Shown: piece by piece, positions 17,928 to 27,051 of the stretch | How positions within the stretch are numbered: position 1 is the first letter of the stretch | Layout: every line of letters begins with the position of its first letter | Origin: an uncultured Lachnospiraceae bacterium | GTDB taxonomy: Bacteria; Bacillota; Clostridia; Lachnospirales; Lachnospiraceae | Direction of reading: 5' to 3' | DNA length: 64,000 bases | Assembly (NCBI GenBank): GCA_910579805.1 | Contig: CAJTWM010000013.1 | Coordinates: 34,630-98,629 of the forward strand | Notes under the pieces: model-generated | Told to the model about the DNA's origin: nothing | Database searches by the model: none | What the model saw: the letters and a program-made list of their open reading frames with translations, nothing else | Position numbers and translations under genes: made by a program

Positions 17928-20900
17928 CTAATTCTTATAATGAATGATCCCAAATCGTAGAAAAATACTTCTAAGAAATCTTCGATATGCAAATTTTATT
18001 GTATAAAAATATCCTTTTTCTTTAATTCGCCTTTGCATTCTTATTTTTTGTCCTTCTTTAGTAGGTATCAATTTCCTATAATATTCAATCCTTGCTCTCT
18101 CTTCTTGTGACATTCTCTTTATCGAATAATCCAAACAAGATCCACAATAATATTTATCAACACTTTCGCTACCTCTATCAAAAAATATTTGTTCTATCTG
18201 TTCTTCTGTCAAACGTGGCGCAAAAAAATGTAGTTCATTTTTATTCCCTGTTGCTTCAAATGGCATATCGGCAATAAAATTTAATAACTCAGAACATGGA
18301 TTAAATACCAAATGCCGTAAGTATTTTTGGAAAATGACCGGCCGCTCCTTTTCTAATACAGTTAAACAATTCAATTGCGAAAAGGCATTAGCATAGTACA
18401 TTACCCCCTTCAAATACGATAAATAGCCATGTTTTATCAATGCATCCCCCTCCCGGCTTATTTCTAAAACAGGCACATACTTATTATCTACCATTTTATA
18501 TCCGAGCGTTTGTCCCTGTACTGCGCGGCACAAATTTTCAATAATATATATCTTAGAAGAATTATTAGGTAGGTAATTGATAAATTCACTATTTTCTTCC
18601 ATATTCATACTATCCAAGTTTAAAAAATAGCTACTCACAAAGCCAATATCAAGAGGCTTTACCATTTTCGCTAAACAATTTTGCGTCGCCCCTGATCCGC
18701 TTAGTTCCACAAATGCACACTTTTTATTATCCATTATCTGTTTTATGTACCCTAACACCAATTCTTTCTTTTCATGTGCTTGCTTTTCCAAGTACATTTT
18801 AAAATCAAGTCTGGTTTCTAAATACTCCCGTAAAATTTTATAATCTGAAGTATTCAAGGCATAATCTGCACCATAATAATTTTCGGGAATATAATTTTCA
18901 AACTCGCTATAAGAAATATCAAATATCTTTGAAAGTTCCTGCATTGTTCCCAGTTGACTAATATGCGCCATTTTAAAGAAAATCGATAAGTCTTCATCCG
19001 CGGTATACGACGGCATTCTCCACGCCTTTCTTGATCCATACGCATATTCCGTTTCTATTTTCAAGTTTTGAACATAAATGATTGTATCCGCAATAATCTT
19101 TAATACATATCCATCTCTAGCAACAAATAACAGCTTTTCAAATCCTCTGTCAAGAGCGTCATCAATTACCCATTGAACATAACTATATAACATAGCACCA
19201 CCAAAACAGCCTAAAATTTCATGCTTTGCCAATTGTTTATTGACTCGGAGCATTTTTGACAGTCCTATTGCATTTTGCACAACTATATTATTTTCAAACT
19301 CTTTAAGAGCTGCATTTTCATATGGCATTAATTTAGTTAATTCTGTTCTTTCTACTTGGATTCCAAGCTTTTGAGGCCTATTTACATCAAACGTTAATTC
19401 ATTTCCGATATGTTTCCAATTTCTATAGTCAATTTGTTCTACGTCATGAATGTATTGAAAGAAGTCTTCCGGTGATTCAATTTTAGGATATTCACACGTT
19501 GTATATATAGAAATGTCTTTAAACATTGGAGACTCTTTAATAAGCAACTCTCTTATGAATTTTGTAGAAAAATAGGAATTACAAATAATAATAACTTTAT
19601 TTCCTCTCATGTAATTCATCACAATATCTACGATATTTCTTGAAATGCCATTATAACATTCTGACTCTATATTTAGTTCAATTTCTTTGATCCCATTAAT
19701 AATATCTATTGGAAACTCCCCAAATTCGGAAATATTATTATAGATTTCATCCAAAGAAATTCTCCACATATTTGCATATACATTTTCTGCCTCTCTTCTG
19801 ATTTTGAAAAAATTTTCTGTTTCATACTCATTCAGCAGTTCCTTTTCCAATATTCTTTTTTTCATCAAAAGAAATACACCTTCTTTGGATGCTACGCTCC
19901 TTGTTATCAACGAATTATTTAAACCATATGTTACTGCCGCATTTCTTTCTTCTCCATAGAGTGTTTGGTTCGTTAAACTTTTGTAAATATCCACAAACTG
20001 TCTGACACTTTTCGTACAATTTCCTACAGTGTGTCTGATGTAAACTTTTAATAATTCAGTATTAATTACTCGCTTACATAAATAAATATGATTGGCAAAT
20101 CCTTCTACAAATTTTATTACGCCCTTTTCGTATTCCATAATCATTCTTTTTTGTGTTTCGCTTAATTTTTTACTATTTATTCCATACCAGTAAAATGACC
20201 ATGCATTAAATAAATCTTTTTTTCGGATAGGCATAAAATATTTAATATCACTGAACTCCACGGTATCTGTAATATCTTTGGAAAATACAAAAAAACGATA
20301 CCTTCCATTCCGCATTTCACCACTAACCGCTGGTTTATTGATAAATCCGCATTCCATATAGGAAATGGCTGCCTTTTCTGTTTTACCGCAAACCAACATC
20401 CTTATTTTCTTAATCCATTTATCAAAAAGAAATTGCTGCCCTTTTTCGTTTATAATCATCCATCGAAATGCATTGTCCAAATAATCGGGAAATTGATTTA
20501 AGTGTTCCCGGATGCTTGACGGTATAAATCTGTTCATTTCCTTTTTTGATACTTCTAAAATATCAAATATTTCTTCAACAGATACTATTTCCCTATTTAT
20601 TAATTCCTCGAGTTGCAATGATAATTGTTTCTTTGAAGCAAATTGACATGTAATTAAATAACCCCATATCCTTTCCGTTCCCTCTATTACATCAGTTTGT
20701 ATATCATATTCTAACGCAGAAATTATAATGTCCGCCGCTCTTTTAATGAGCATATTTTCTTTAAAAAAATATATTTTTTTTAACCCCATCTTGCGCATAT
20801 TTATAATCATCCAATATATATATGGCAAAACCATATTACCGCCTATGCTCGTTCCCAATATTTCATATTCGGATAACTGCTCTATATCTGTAACTCTAAA

Positions 20901-22790
20901 TTTTTTTGATAAACCAATTAAGAGTTGAACGTTTAAATTTAGCGGCATTTCTTCAAGTGCTTCTTTTTCATACTGCATCAACTCAGCACGATTACATCTT
21001 TCTGTTCGTATTCCCAATGTTGCCGGCGCTTTAATATCTGCATTTTCATTATCTCCGGTATGTGTCCAATTCTTAAAGCTTACCTTTTCAATGTTCTGCA
21101 CATATTTGAATAAATGAGTGCTGCCTTTCATTTTCCTACATTCAGATGAAACATAAATAGGAATTTTTTCAAAAATATCATTATGTTTTACCAATAATTT
21201 TCGAATCATTTCAGCTGATAAATACATATCTGATATTAAAATAACCCGCTTACCATTTGTTAGTAATTGCTTTATGGATTCAATGGTGCATGATATCCCG
21301 ATACTATGCTCGTACTCCGTCATCATTTCCAACTGCATAAGCCGGTCTGCAATAGTATCATTAATTTTTCCTGTCATGCATAGCGCTTGATAGATTTCTT
21401 CCAAAGTTTTATCTTCAATTCCATTAATGCAAAAGCTTTGCCTTGCTAATCCTTCTGCACCTAATCTAAGTTGAACGAAATTATCTCTTATATATTGAGG
21501 AATTTCTATATACTCTGCACTATTTTGCAATTTTTCCTGCATTAACAAAAAAATACCTTCTGGCTTTGCAACATCTCTTGTAATTATAGTATCAAAAATA
21601 TCAAAAGAATATACATGATGTTGTTCGTCCTCATACCCCCAGTTGGGATATTGATAATACGCTTCTGTTTCATCCACATACCACACACGTCTCTTTATAA
21701 AATTTTTTAAATAATAGTTTATCTTATTAGAAAATCCATGATAAATAACTGCTTTTTTAACATTAGCCTTATAAATATCAAATGTAGATGTTTCTAAATA
21801 TGCCTTTCTAGATCCTTGCCCCATTTCATGAAGTCTTTCATTTCCAAACTGAATGATCTCGGAAAATACCCTTGTTAATGCCTCCTCGCTATCCGTCTTT
21901 ACAATCCAGCCATTACTATATGTCAGAAGATATTTTGCTCCTACATTTTCACTTAAAAGTAAGGGCTTTCCCATCATTGCCCCCTCTAATGCCGTTAAAG
22001 AGCAAGACTCATCTTTTGATACGACAGCAACAACATTCATACCTGAAATAAGATCCATTAACTTATTTCTGTCCTGTATTTCCCCATGAAATACTATATT
22101 TTCACTTCTTTCCGCCTCTTCTATCACTCTTCTGCAATATAATTTTTCTGCTTCAATTTCTCTTCCTACTATATGAATTTCAAGTCGATTTTGCTCCTCT
22201 GCTTTTAATTGATGATATGCTTTTACATACAACAAGAAATTTTTTCTGCTCTCAATCGTACCAATCATAATTATTTTAATACGTTGATTACGTTCTGATA
22301 AGTTTTTATATGTTCCATAAACATCATCTACGCAGTTATGCACCACATAGGCATTCGTATTAAAAAATTCATCAACGTATTCTTTTGCATAATCGCTAAC
22401 TACCCATATACTACTATTACCTTTTAATAAATATCCACGCTTATAATCATTTTCAAAAAACTCAGGGATATTTTGCGCTTCGCGTATATACCAAACCGTG
22501 GGAATAAAATTACCAATTGCCTCTACTGCCTTTCCTGTAAGAATCGAATTTGCAATTAATAAATCAAATCGCTTAAAATTTTTAATAACTTCCCTATCTC
22601 TTAATAATTTAAATGGAACAACTTCAATGTGAATATTATTACATTCATATTCCCTTTTAAACTCGCCATTTTTAGAACTCCATACCGTTACTTCATACCC
22701 TGATTCCCTTAACGCCTTGGCAAGCCTCAACGTGCTATATGGCGAACCGGAGTATGTTAGCTCATGCACATATAATAAAATTTTTTTCAA
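17928..22790 (-). CDS. Giant GT4 glycosyltransferase fused to two HAD/ARDG modules
   Basis: 1620 residues. Residues ~1-355 are a GT-B fold GT4 transferase (start ILLYVHELTYSGSPYSTLRL; C-terminal CSLTALEGAMMGKPLLLSE). HAD module 1 begins near 395 with YSFDIFDTIITRD and has VILISDMYLSAE. Its partner domain near 675 carries IYFFKENMLIKRA, where the usual ARDG is replaced by KEN. Module 2 near 957 reads VTYGLNNSLITR, so both catalytic Asp of the HAD motif are gone, yet its partner near 1223 keeps LLFVARDGYVLK. Decay is therefore complementary between the modules. AT-rich relative to flanking genes. Likely builds and modifies a surface polymer; the acceptor is unknown. Confidence 0.78.
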   Translation of the reverse strand: MKKILLYVHELTYSGSPYSTLRLAKALRESGYEVTVWSSKNGEFKREYECNNIHIEVVPFKLLRDREVIKNFKRFDLLIANSILTGKAVEAIGNFIPTVWYIREAQNIPEFFENDYKRGYLLKGNSSIWVVSDYAKEYVDEFFNTNAYVVHNCVDDVYGTYKNLSERNQRIKIIMIGTIESRKNFLLYVKAYHQLKAEEQNRLEIHIVGREIEAEKLYCRRVIEEAERSENIVFHGEIQDRNKLMDLISGMNVVAVVSKDESCSLTALEGAMMGKPLLLSENVGAKYLLTYSNGWIVKTDSEEALTRVFSEIIQFGNERLHEMGQGSRKAYLETSTFDIYKANVKKAVIYHGFSNKINYYLKNFIKRRVWYVDETEAYYQYPNWGYEDEQHHVYSFDIFDTIITRDVAKPEGIFLLMQEKLQNSAEYIEIPQYIRDNFVQLRLGAEGLARQSFCINGIEDKTLEEIYQALCMTGKINDTIADRLMQLEMMTEYEHSIGISCTIESIKQLLTNGKRVILISDMYLSAEMIRKLLVKHNDIFEKIPIYVSSECRKMKGSTHLFKYVQNIEKVSFKNWTHTGDNENADIKAPATLGIRTERCNRAELMQYEKEALEEMPLNLNVQLLIGLSKKFRVTDIEQLSEYEILGTSIGGNMVLPYIYWMIINMRKMGLKKIYFFKENMLIKRAADIIISALEYDIQTDVIEGTERIWGYLITCQFASKKQLSLQLEELINREIVSVEEIFDILEVSKKEMNRFIPSSIREHLNQFPDYLDNAFRWMIINEKGQQFLFDKWIKKIRMLVCGKTEKAAISYMECGFINKPAVSGEMRNGRYRFFVFSKDITDTVEFSDIKYFMPIRKKDLFNAWSFYWYGINSKKLSETQKRMIMEYEKGVIKFVEGFANHIYLCKRVINTELLKVYIRHTVGNCTKSVRQFVDIYKSLTNQTLYGEERNAAVTYGLNNSLITRSVASKEGVFLLMKKRILEKELLNEYETENFFKIRREAENVYANMWRISLDEIYNNISEFGEFPIDIINGIKEIELNIESECYNGISRNIVDIVMNYMRGNKVIIICNSYFSTKFIRELLIKESPMFKDISIYTTCEYPKIESPEDFFQYIHDVEQIDYRNWKHIGNELTFDVNRPQKLGIQVERTELTKLMPYENAALKEFENNIVVQNAIGLSKMLRVNKQLAKHEILGCFGGAMLYSYVQWVIDDALDRGFEKLLFVARDGYVLKIIADTIIYVQNLKIETEYAYGSRKAWRMPSYTADEDLSIFFKMAHISQLGTMQELSKIFDISYSEFENYIPENYYGADYALNTSDYKILREYLETRLDFKMYLEKQAHEKKELVLGYIKQIMDNKKCAFVELSGSGATQNCLAKMVKPLDIGFVSSYFLNLDSMNMEENSEFINYLPNNSSKIYIIENLCRAVQGQTLGYKMVDNKYVPVLEISREGDALIKHGYLSYLKGVMYYANAFSQLNCLTVLEKERPVIFQKYLRHLVFNPCSELLNFIADMPFEATGNKNELHFFAPRLTEEQIEQIFFDRGSESVDKYYCGSCLDYSIKRMSQEERARIEYYRKLIPTKEGQKIRMQRRIKEKGYFYTIKFAYRRFLRSIFLRFGIIHYKN

Positions 22791-22839
22791 AGCAACCTCC
22801 TCAAAAGATAATCAAAATTTAATCTTCATTTGAACCATT

Positions 22840-24684
22840 TCATCCCTTCTCATTCATCCTCCGATACTCCTCGCAAACCGCCCTCGGCTCTCCTACCATC
22901 TGCAGTTCGCCTTTCTCGATCCAAACGCACCGTGTACAATGTTCCAAGATCGTTCCCATGCTATGGCTCACCATCAGCACCGTACTGCCGCCGTGGATCA
23001 TTTCCTTGATCCGTTTCAGGCTCTTCTGCCTGAAAAACTCGTCCCCCACACTCAGGATCTCGTCCAGAATCAGGATCTCCGCCGCGTCCCCTGCCGTCGC
23101 TATGGCGAAGCCCAAACGGCTGACCATGCCGCTGGAAAAGTTCTTGACCTTCTCCTCCATAAAGTCCTGCAGTTCAGCAAACTCTACGATCTCGTCATAA
23201 TGCGCTTCTAAAAATTCTTTTCTATATCCGATAATAGCCCCGTTTAAGAACACATTCTCCCTAGCCGTCAGTTCCACGTCAAAACCGGTTCCCAGCGTTA
23301 AAAGCTGTACTTTTCTTCTCCCTGTATCCACATAACCGTCCGTGGGCTTTAACGCTCCGGATACGATCTTTAACAACGTGGATTTTCCGGAACCGTTGGT
23401 GCCGATGATACCAATTACTTCGCCTTTGTAGACATTGAAAGATACATGATACAAGGCATACAGTTTCCGATAGGATACTTCCCTCTTTAGCACTTGTACC
23501 AGATACTCTTTTAAGCCCGACGGGTTGATGGAAGATAGCTTAAATTCCATTGTCACGTCGCATACTTTGATCACCGGCCTGCCGAGCCGCCACTCCAGTT
23601 CATCATCACAAAGCATGATTGGCACGGAACTTTTTATCCGTTCCTGCGGAGAGTCAAGATCAATATATTCAAACTCATTTTCAAATCCGTCGTCTTCCGG
23701 TTCGGAAAGCGTATCTTCGTTTTCGCCATTACCCTGTCTCCGTACCCTTTTTAAGATATTCCACGCCGCTACGTCTACGACCGCTACGAGTAAAACAACG
23801 ACTCCGGTAAAAACAAAGTAAATATTGAAAAAAATATAATTTCTTTTCTCCTTTTTGATTGGACGATAGGCATCTGCCGGATCTACTGTATCCCCGCTTT
23901 CTTCCCTTTGGGAGTCTTCTCTGCTATTCCCATCCCCTTCTGCATCGCCTATCCCATTTCCTTCTTCGCTTCGTCCCCCATTTCCCGGCTCTGCATCGCC
24001 GGTTTCCTGTCCAATATTTTCTGCCCCTCCGGCTTCTTCCTGTCCCTCATTTCCGTTTCCTGCGCCGCCTGTCTGTCCTGCATCTCCTGTCCCTGCGCTG
24101 CCTGCCTGTCCTGCATCCCCTGTTCCTGCGCCGCTTTCTTCCTGTCCTGCATCCCCTGTTCCTGCGCCGCTTTCTTCCCTTTCCCGCTCCGCCTCCAGTC
24201 GGGCTTCGATCACCGCCGCCGTGTCCTCTCCCTTAAGATGCACCGGGGCATTGTCGTATTCTTCGATAGTAAACAGTTCCCCGTCCGCGCTGTTCTGCTG
24301 AAAAACTTCCGCAGACGACACCTCGACAAAAGCCTCTCCGCCGCTGATTGCTTTAAACCGGAGCCAGAATTTGATTCTTCTGTTGTTCTGATTTCCTTCC
24401 AGAATCAGAATCCCATTTTCCTCATCCACGCCGGTAGCGCCGTCCACATATTGCAGACGAAGACAGTCGTATTTGATTTCTATATGATAATCGCCGATAA
24501 CTGTCCTTGCATTTAAATATACTCCTATTGGAAAGGTATCCCCGCTTGACTTATTGTACCAGTTTGAACCAAAGGTAACCGTAGCTTCTGCCGCGCTGAC
24601 CTTTATCGGGGTTTTCCAAAACACAAAAATAACGGTAAAAAATACTGTGATCAGCATGACGTTCCGTTTTGCCTTCATAGCCAA
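22840..24684 (-). CDS. TagH/Wzt-like ABC ATPase fused to an extracellular domain
   Basis: 614 residues. Order: membrane anchor or signal (about 8-31); an extracellular beta-rich domain (about 33-165) resembling cohesin-type sandwiches (VTFGSNWYN, FPIGVYLNA); a Gly/Glu-rich linker with ~11-12-residue repeats (about 169-226); a membrane segment (about 283-310); and a cytoplasmic ATPase from ~350. Walker A is GTNGSGKSTLL, signature FSSGMVSRLGFA, Walker B ILILDEILSVGDE. The ATPase matches exporters of teichoic acid and O-antigen-like polymers; the TagG-like permease at 25507 is its partner. An ATPase tethered to an outside domain on its N-terminal side is unusual. The domain could bind the exported glycan. 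Confidence 0.82.
   Translation of the reverse strand: MAMKAKRNVMLITVFFTVIFVFWKTPIKVSAAEATVTFGSNWYNKSSGDTFPIGVYLNARTVIGDYHIEIKYDCLRLQYVDGATGVDEENGILILEGNQNNRRIKFWLRFKAISGGEAFVEVSSAEVFQQNSADGELFTIEEYDNAPVHLKGEDTAAVIEARLEAEREREESGAGTGDAGQEESGAGTGDAGQAGSAGTGDAGQTGGAGNGNEGQEEAGGAENIGQETGDAEPGNGGRSEEGNGIGDAEGDGNSREDSQREESGDTVDPADAYRPIKKEKRNYIFFNIYFVFTGVVVLLVAVVDVAAWNILKRVRRQGNGENEDTLSEPEDDGFENEFEYIDLDSPQERIKSSVPIMLCDDELEWRLGRPVIKVCDVTMEFKLSSINPSGLKEYLVQVLKREVSYRKLYALYHVSFNVYKGEVIGIIGTNGSGKSTLLKIVSGALKPTDGYVDTGRRKVQLLTLGTGFDVELTARENVFLNGAIIGYRKEFLEAHYDEIVEFAELQDFMEEKVKNFSSGMVSRLGFAIATAGDAAEILILDEILSVGDEFFRQKSLKRIKEMIHGGSTVLMVSHSMGTILEHCTRCVWIEKGELQMVGEPRAVCEEYRRMNEKG
24007..24177 (-). repeat. In-frame tandem repeats in the TagH-like linker
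   Basis: Five successive 33-36-bp units encode ESGAGTGDAGQ-type repeats; the first two are nearly identical at DNA level and later ones diverge. Copy number may vary between strains without breaking the frame. Boundaries are approximate. Confidence 0.7.
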
Positions 24685-24706
24685 AAGCCTTTCTTTTCCC
24701 TGTACT

Positions 24707-25507
24707 TTAAATTCTCTGCATGACCTGATTTTCTTTCAGCTTAAAAAATTGATATCCCACAAACAGGCTGCCGACGCTCCAACCAACCAGTTTGATCCAT
24801 ATCATGGGTTCCGGCACTTTTCCGTACATCACGCATTCTCTGGCAAATGCGACCACCACATAAACCGGATTGCATTCGATAAAACGCTGCATTGCATCCG
24901 GCAGGCTTGTTACCGGATAAAAAAGGGCGGACATATACATCCATAATGTCAGAAACACGGAGTACAGATACTTTATGTCTGCAAAAAAAACATAGATTAC
25001 CGAAAGGATATAGCCTGCTCCCGCTGAAATGGCCAGCATAAATACAACGGCCAAAGGAAACAACAGCATCGTAACGCTTAACCTGATACGGAATACTGCA
25101 AGCATCAGTACATAAGCGATACAGGTATAACCGAAATTTACCAAGGACGTATACACTCTCGACAACACAAAAGTCTGTTTGGGAAGTCTGGCCTTGATCA
25201 AAAGACTTCTGTTATCCACAAGGGCCGTCATGGCGGAATCCGTTGCGCCGCTGAACAAAATCCAAAAAATCTGTCCCGTCAGATAATAAATTGGAAAGTT
25301 TTCAATGGAACGTCTGAACATCGTGGAAAAAATCAATGACATGACCACCATATGTAAAAGAGGATTTAATACGCTCCAAACGATCCCCAAAGAACTTCCC
25401 ACATACTTACGTTTAATCTCTCTGGCCGTCAGTTCCCTGATCACAAACATGTATTGCCTGACGTCCCTCCTGTTTCCTTTCCCTTCCGGCCTATGATTCG
25501 TTTTCAC
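24707..25507 (-). CDS. TagG/Wzm-like polysaccharide ABC exporter permease
   Basis: 266 residues with six membrane segments. The start REIKRKYVGSSLGIVWSVLNPL is the conserved amphipathic motif of ABC-2 polysaccharide and teichoic-acid permeases. The late FYPVTSLPDAMQRFIECNP is also typical. Encoded just before the TagH-like ATPase (23-base gap) and overlapping the stop of the 27051 gene by 4 bases, so the three are coupled. It would move a lipid-linked glycan across the membrane. Confidence 0.9.
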   Translation of the reverse strand: MKTNHRPEGKGNRRDVRQYMFVIRELTAREIKRKYVGSSLGIVWSVLNPLLHMVVMSLIFSTMFRRSIENFPIYYLTGQIFWILFSGATDSAMTALVDNRSLLIKARLPKQTFVLSRVYTSLVNFGYTCIAYVLMLAVFRIRLSVTMLLFPLAVVFMLAISAGAGYILSVIYVFFADIKYLYSVFLTLWMYMSALFYPVTSLPDAMQRFIECNPVYVVVAFARECVMYGKVPEPMIWIKLVGWSVGSLFVGYQFFKLKENQVMQRI

Positions 25508-27051
25508 CTGAGTACTGCCTTTCTTAAATACATAAAACCTTTATATAATCTTTCCTGTCTCATGTTTTTCCCCACCGTTCCTCCCGCTCTTACAATACTG
25601 CCCTCCGGCCACGCGCTTTCGTGCAGAATACCGCGTTTTACATTCATCTTGATAAGAAGTTTATTAAAAAAACGCTGCATACGAAGTTCTTTTTCGTCCC
25701 ACAAAACTGCAGCCTGCTGCCATTGCAGTTCTAGCACATCGTCGCAAAACAGCAGACTGCCAAAGGCCTCCGCCTCCCATGGCGTAGGATTTCCCATCAT
25801 AAGGGACAAAAGATTTTTACACATTTTTTTTGACGCCTTGGAATCTGAAATCCCCCCTGCATCCGTCAGCTTTGTACATTTTACATATCGTTCCGCATAC
25901 GGTTCCAAAAGCTCCGCAAATCTTTCGATCACCAACCGGTTAGGATTCCTTCCGTCGCGCTCCAGCGCCTGATATAATCCGGATCTTTTTTGACGCCCTT
26001 CTCCCTGCAGATCCGGATTCACTCCGCCGGGCTGCTTTTCCGCATGCTTTGCTTCTTTCCGTTTCCCTCCGCCGTTTTGCACCGTCCCGTATCCGTAAGT
26101 CATTCCCTCCGGCGCGGAAAAGACCGTTTCAAACAAACAGTTAGAAAACCGGATCTTTCTTACGATATCTTTTTCTCCGAAATAAAACGCTTTATACTGC
26201 TCCTTGTCCGTTCCTGCCGGTCTTGCATAAAGCCCGAAGTAATACCCCTGCAGTCTGACCCGCTCTCCTGCTTCATGTTCCAATATCCTCTGCAGGCTAA
26301 GCTGGAGAGTCCCTGCCCATCCGCTGTCCACAAGGGCATATGGAATCTTATCTAAAAGCCCTTCCTGCTTAAAGTAGGATGCTGCCGTATCATAATTTCC
26401 TTTCGCATGTCTCCGGATATAGACGAACAGGCTGTCGCATACAAACAGTTTCTCCTTCAGACTACGGAGCTGACGATGGTTGAGCATGGTTTTATAGTCT
26501 TGTATATACCCTGTCAGTTTTGCAATATGGAGCGCCTCTTCTTCGGTCAGGCCCGCCCGCTTCATGATTTTTTCAAAGCTGACATCGATTCCGCCCGCGC
26601 ATAAAGTATGCAGCGCTTCTTTTCCCGCAAAACCATACTCCGCATTGCGGACGGCAAATCTGGATATTTTTAAATATCTGAGATCCAGATCTATCTTTCT
26701 TTCCTTTACAAGTTTTTCCGCCATCCTGTACATCATAAATCCGTCTCTCGCCAGAAAATAAAGCCTCTTTTTTCCTGATCTGACCGCCTCTCGTATCACC
26801 CACTCCACATATGCCGTTAAAACAGGCGCCCACACATACAGGAATACTTCTTCCCGTATCCTTTGAAGCGTTTCTTCTGCCGGGCTGGTCACTGCCGCTT
26901 CTTTTGTTTTATCTTCTATTTTCCCTTGCAAACCTGTATTTTTATCCTGCCGTTTCATGAAGCTGTCCGCTGCCTGCATATGCGAAGGATTCTTCCGCAA
27001 GATTTTTTTGTAGTATTCCAGCCTTCTTTGATATGTTTCCCGATCGTCCAA
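25504..27051 (-). CDS. Stand-alone ARDG-domain protein of the glycan cluster
   Basis: 515 residues. LYFLARDGFMMYRMAEKL lies near residue 100 and ALVDSGWAGTLQLSLQRIL near 240; both match the C-terminal halves of the proteins at 14389 and 22790, but no HAD domain is present. A charged linker (about 315-360) interrupts it. No catalytic assignment can be made; the Arg-Asp-Gly and Asp-Ser/Gly-Trp-Gly motifs look like an active or sugar-binding site. The start is a TTG at 27051 with GGAGG nine bases upstream, inside the 3' end of the GT2 gene (110-base overlap). ATG at 26979 or 26958 would shorten the overlap. Confidence 0.7.
   Translation of the reverse strand: MDDRETYQRRLEYYKKILRKNPSHMQAADSFMKRQDKNTGLQGKIEDKTKEAAVTSPAEETLQRIREEVFLYVWAPVLTAYVEWVIREAVRSGKKRLYFLARDGFMMYRMAEKLVKERKIDLDLRYLKISRFAVRNAEYGFAGKEALHTLCAGGIDVSFEKIMKRAGLTEEEALHIAKLTGYIQDYKTMLNHRQLRSLKEKLFVCDSLFVYIRRHAKGNYDTAASYFKQEGLLDKIPYALVDSGWAGTLQLSLQRILEHEAGERVRLQGYYFGLYARPAGTDKEQYKAFYFGEKDIVRKIRFSNCLFETVFSAPEGMTYGYGTVQNGGGKRKEAKHAEKQPGGVNPDLQGEGRQKRSGLYQALERDGRNPNRLVIERFAELLEPYAERYVKCTKLTDAGGISDSKASKKMCKNLLSLMMGNPTPWEAEAFGSLLFCDDVLELQWQQAAVLWDEKELRMQRFFNKLLIKMNVKRGILHESAWPEGSIVRAGGTVGKNMRQERLYKGFMYLRKAVLR

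Noticed and set aside
24007..24177. CRISPR array
   Set aside because: The repeats are contiguous, in frame and without spacers; they encode a protein linker. The 71-bp units at 40942 also have no unique spacers.
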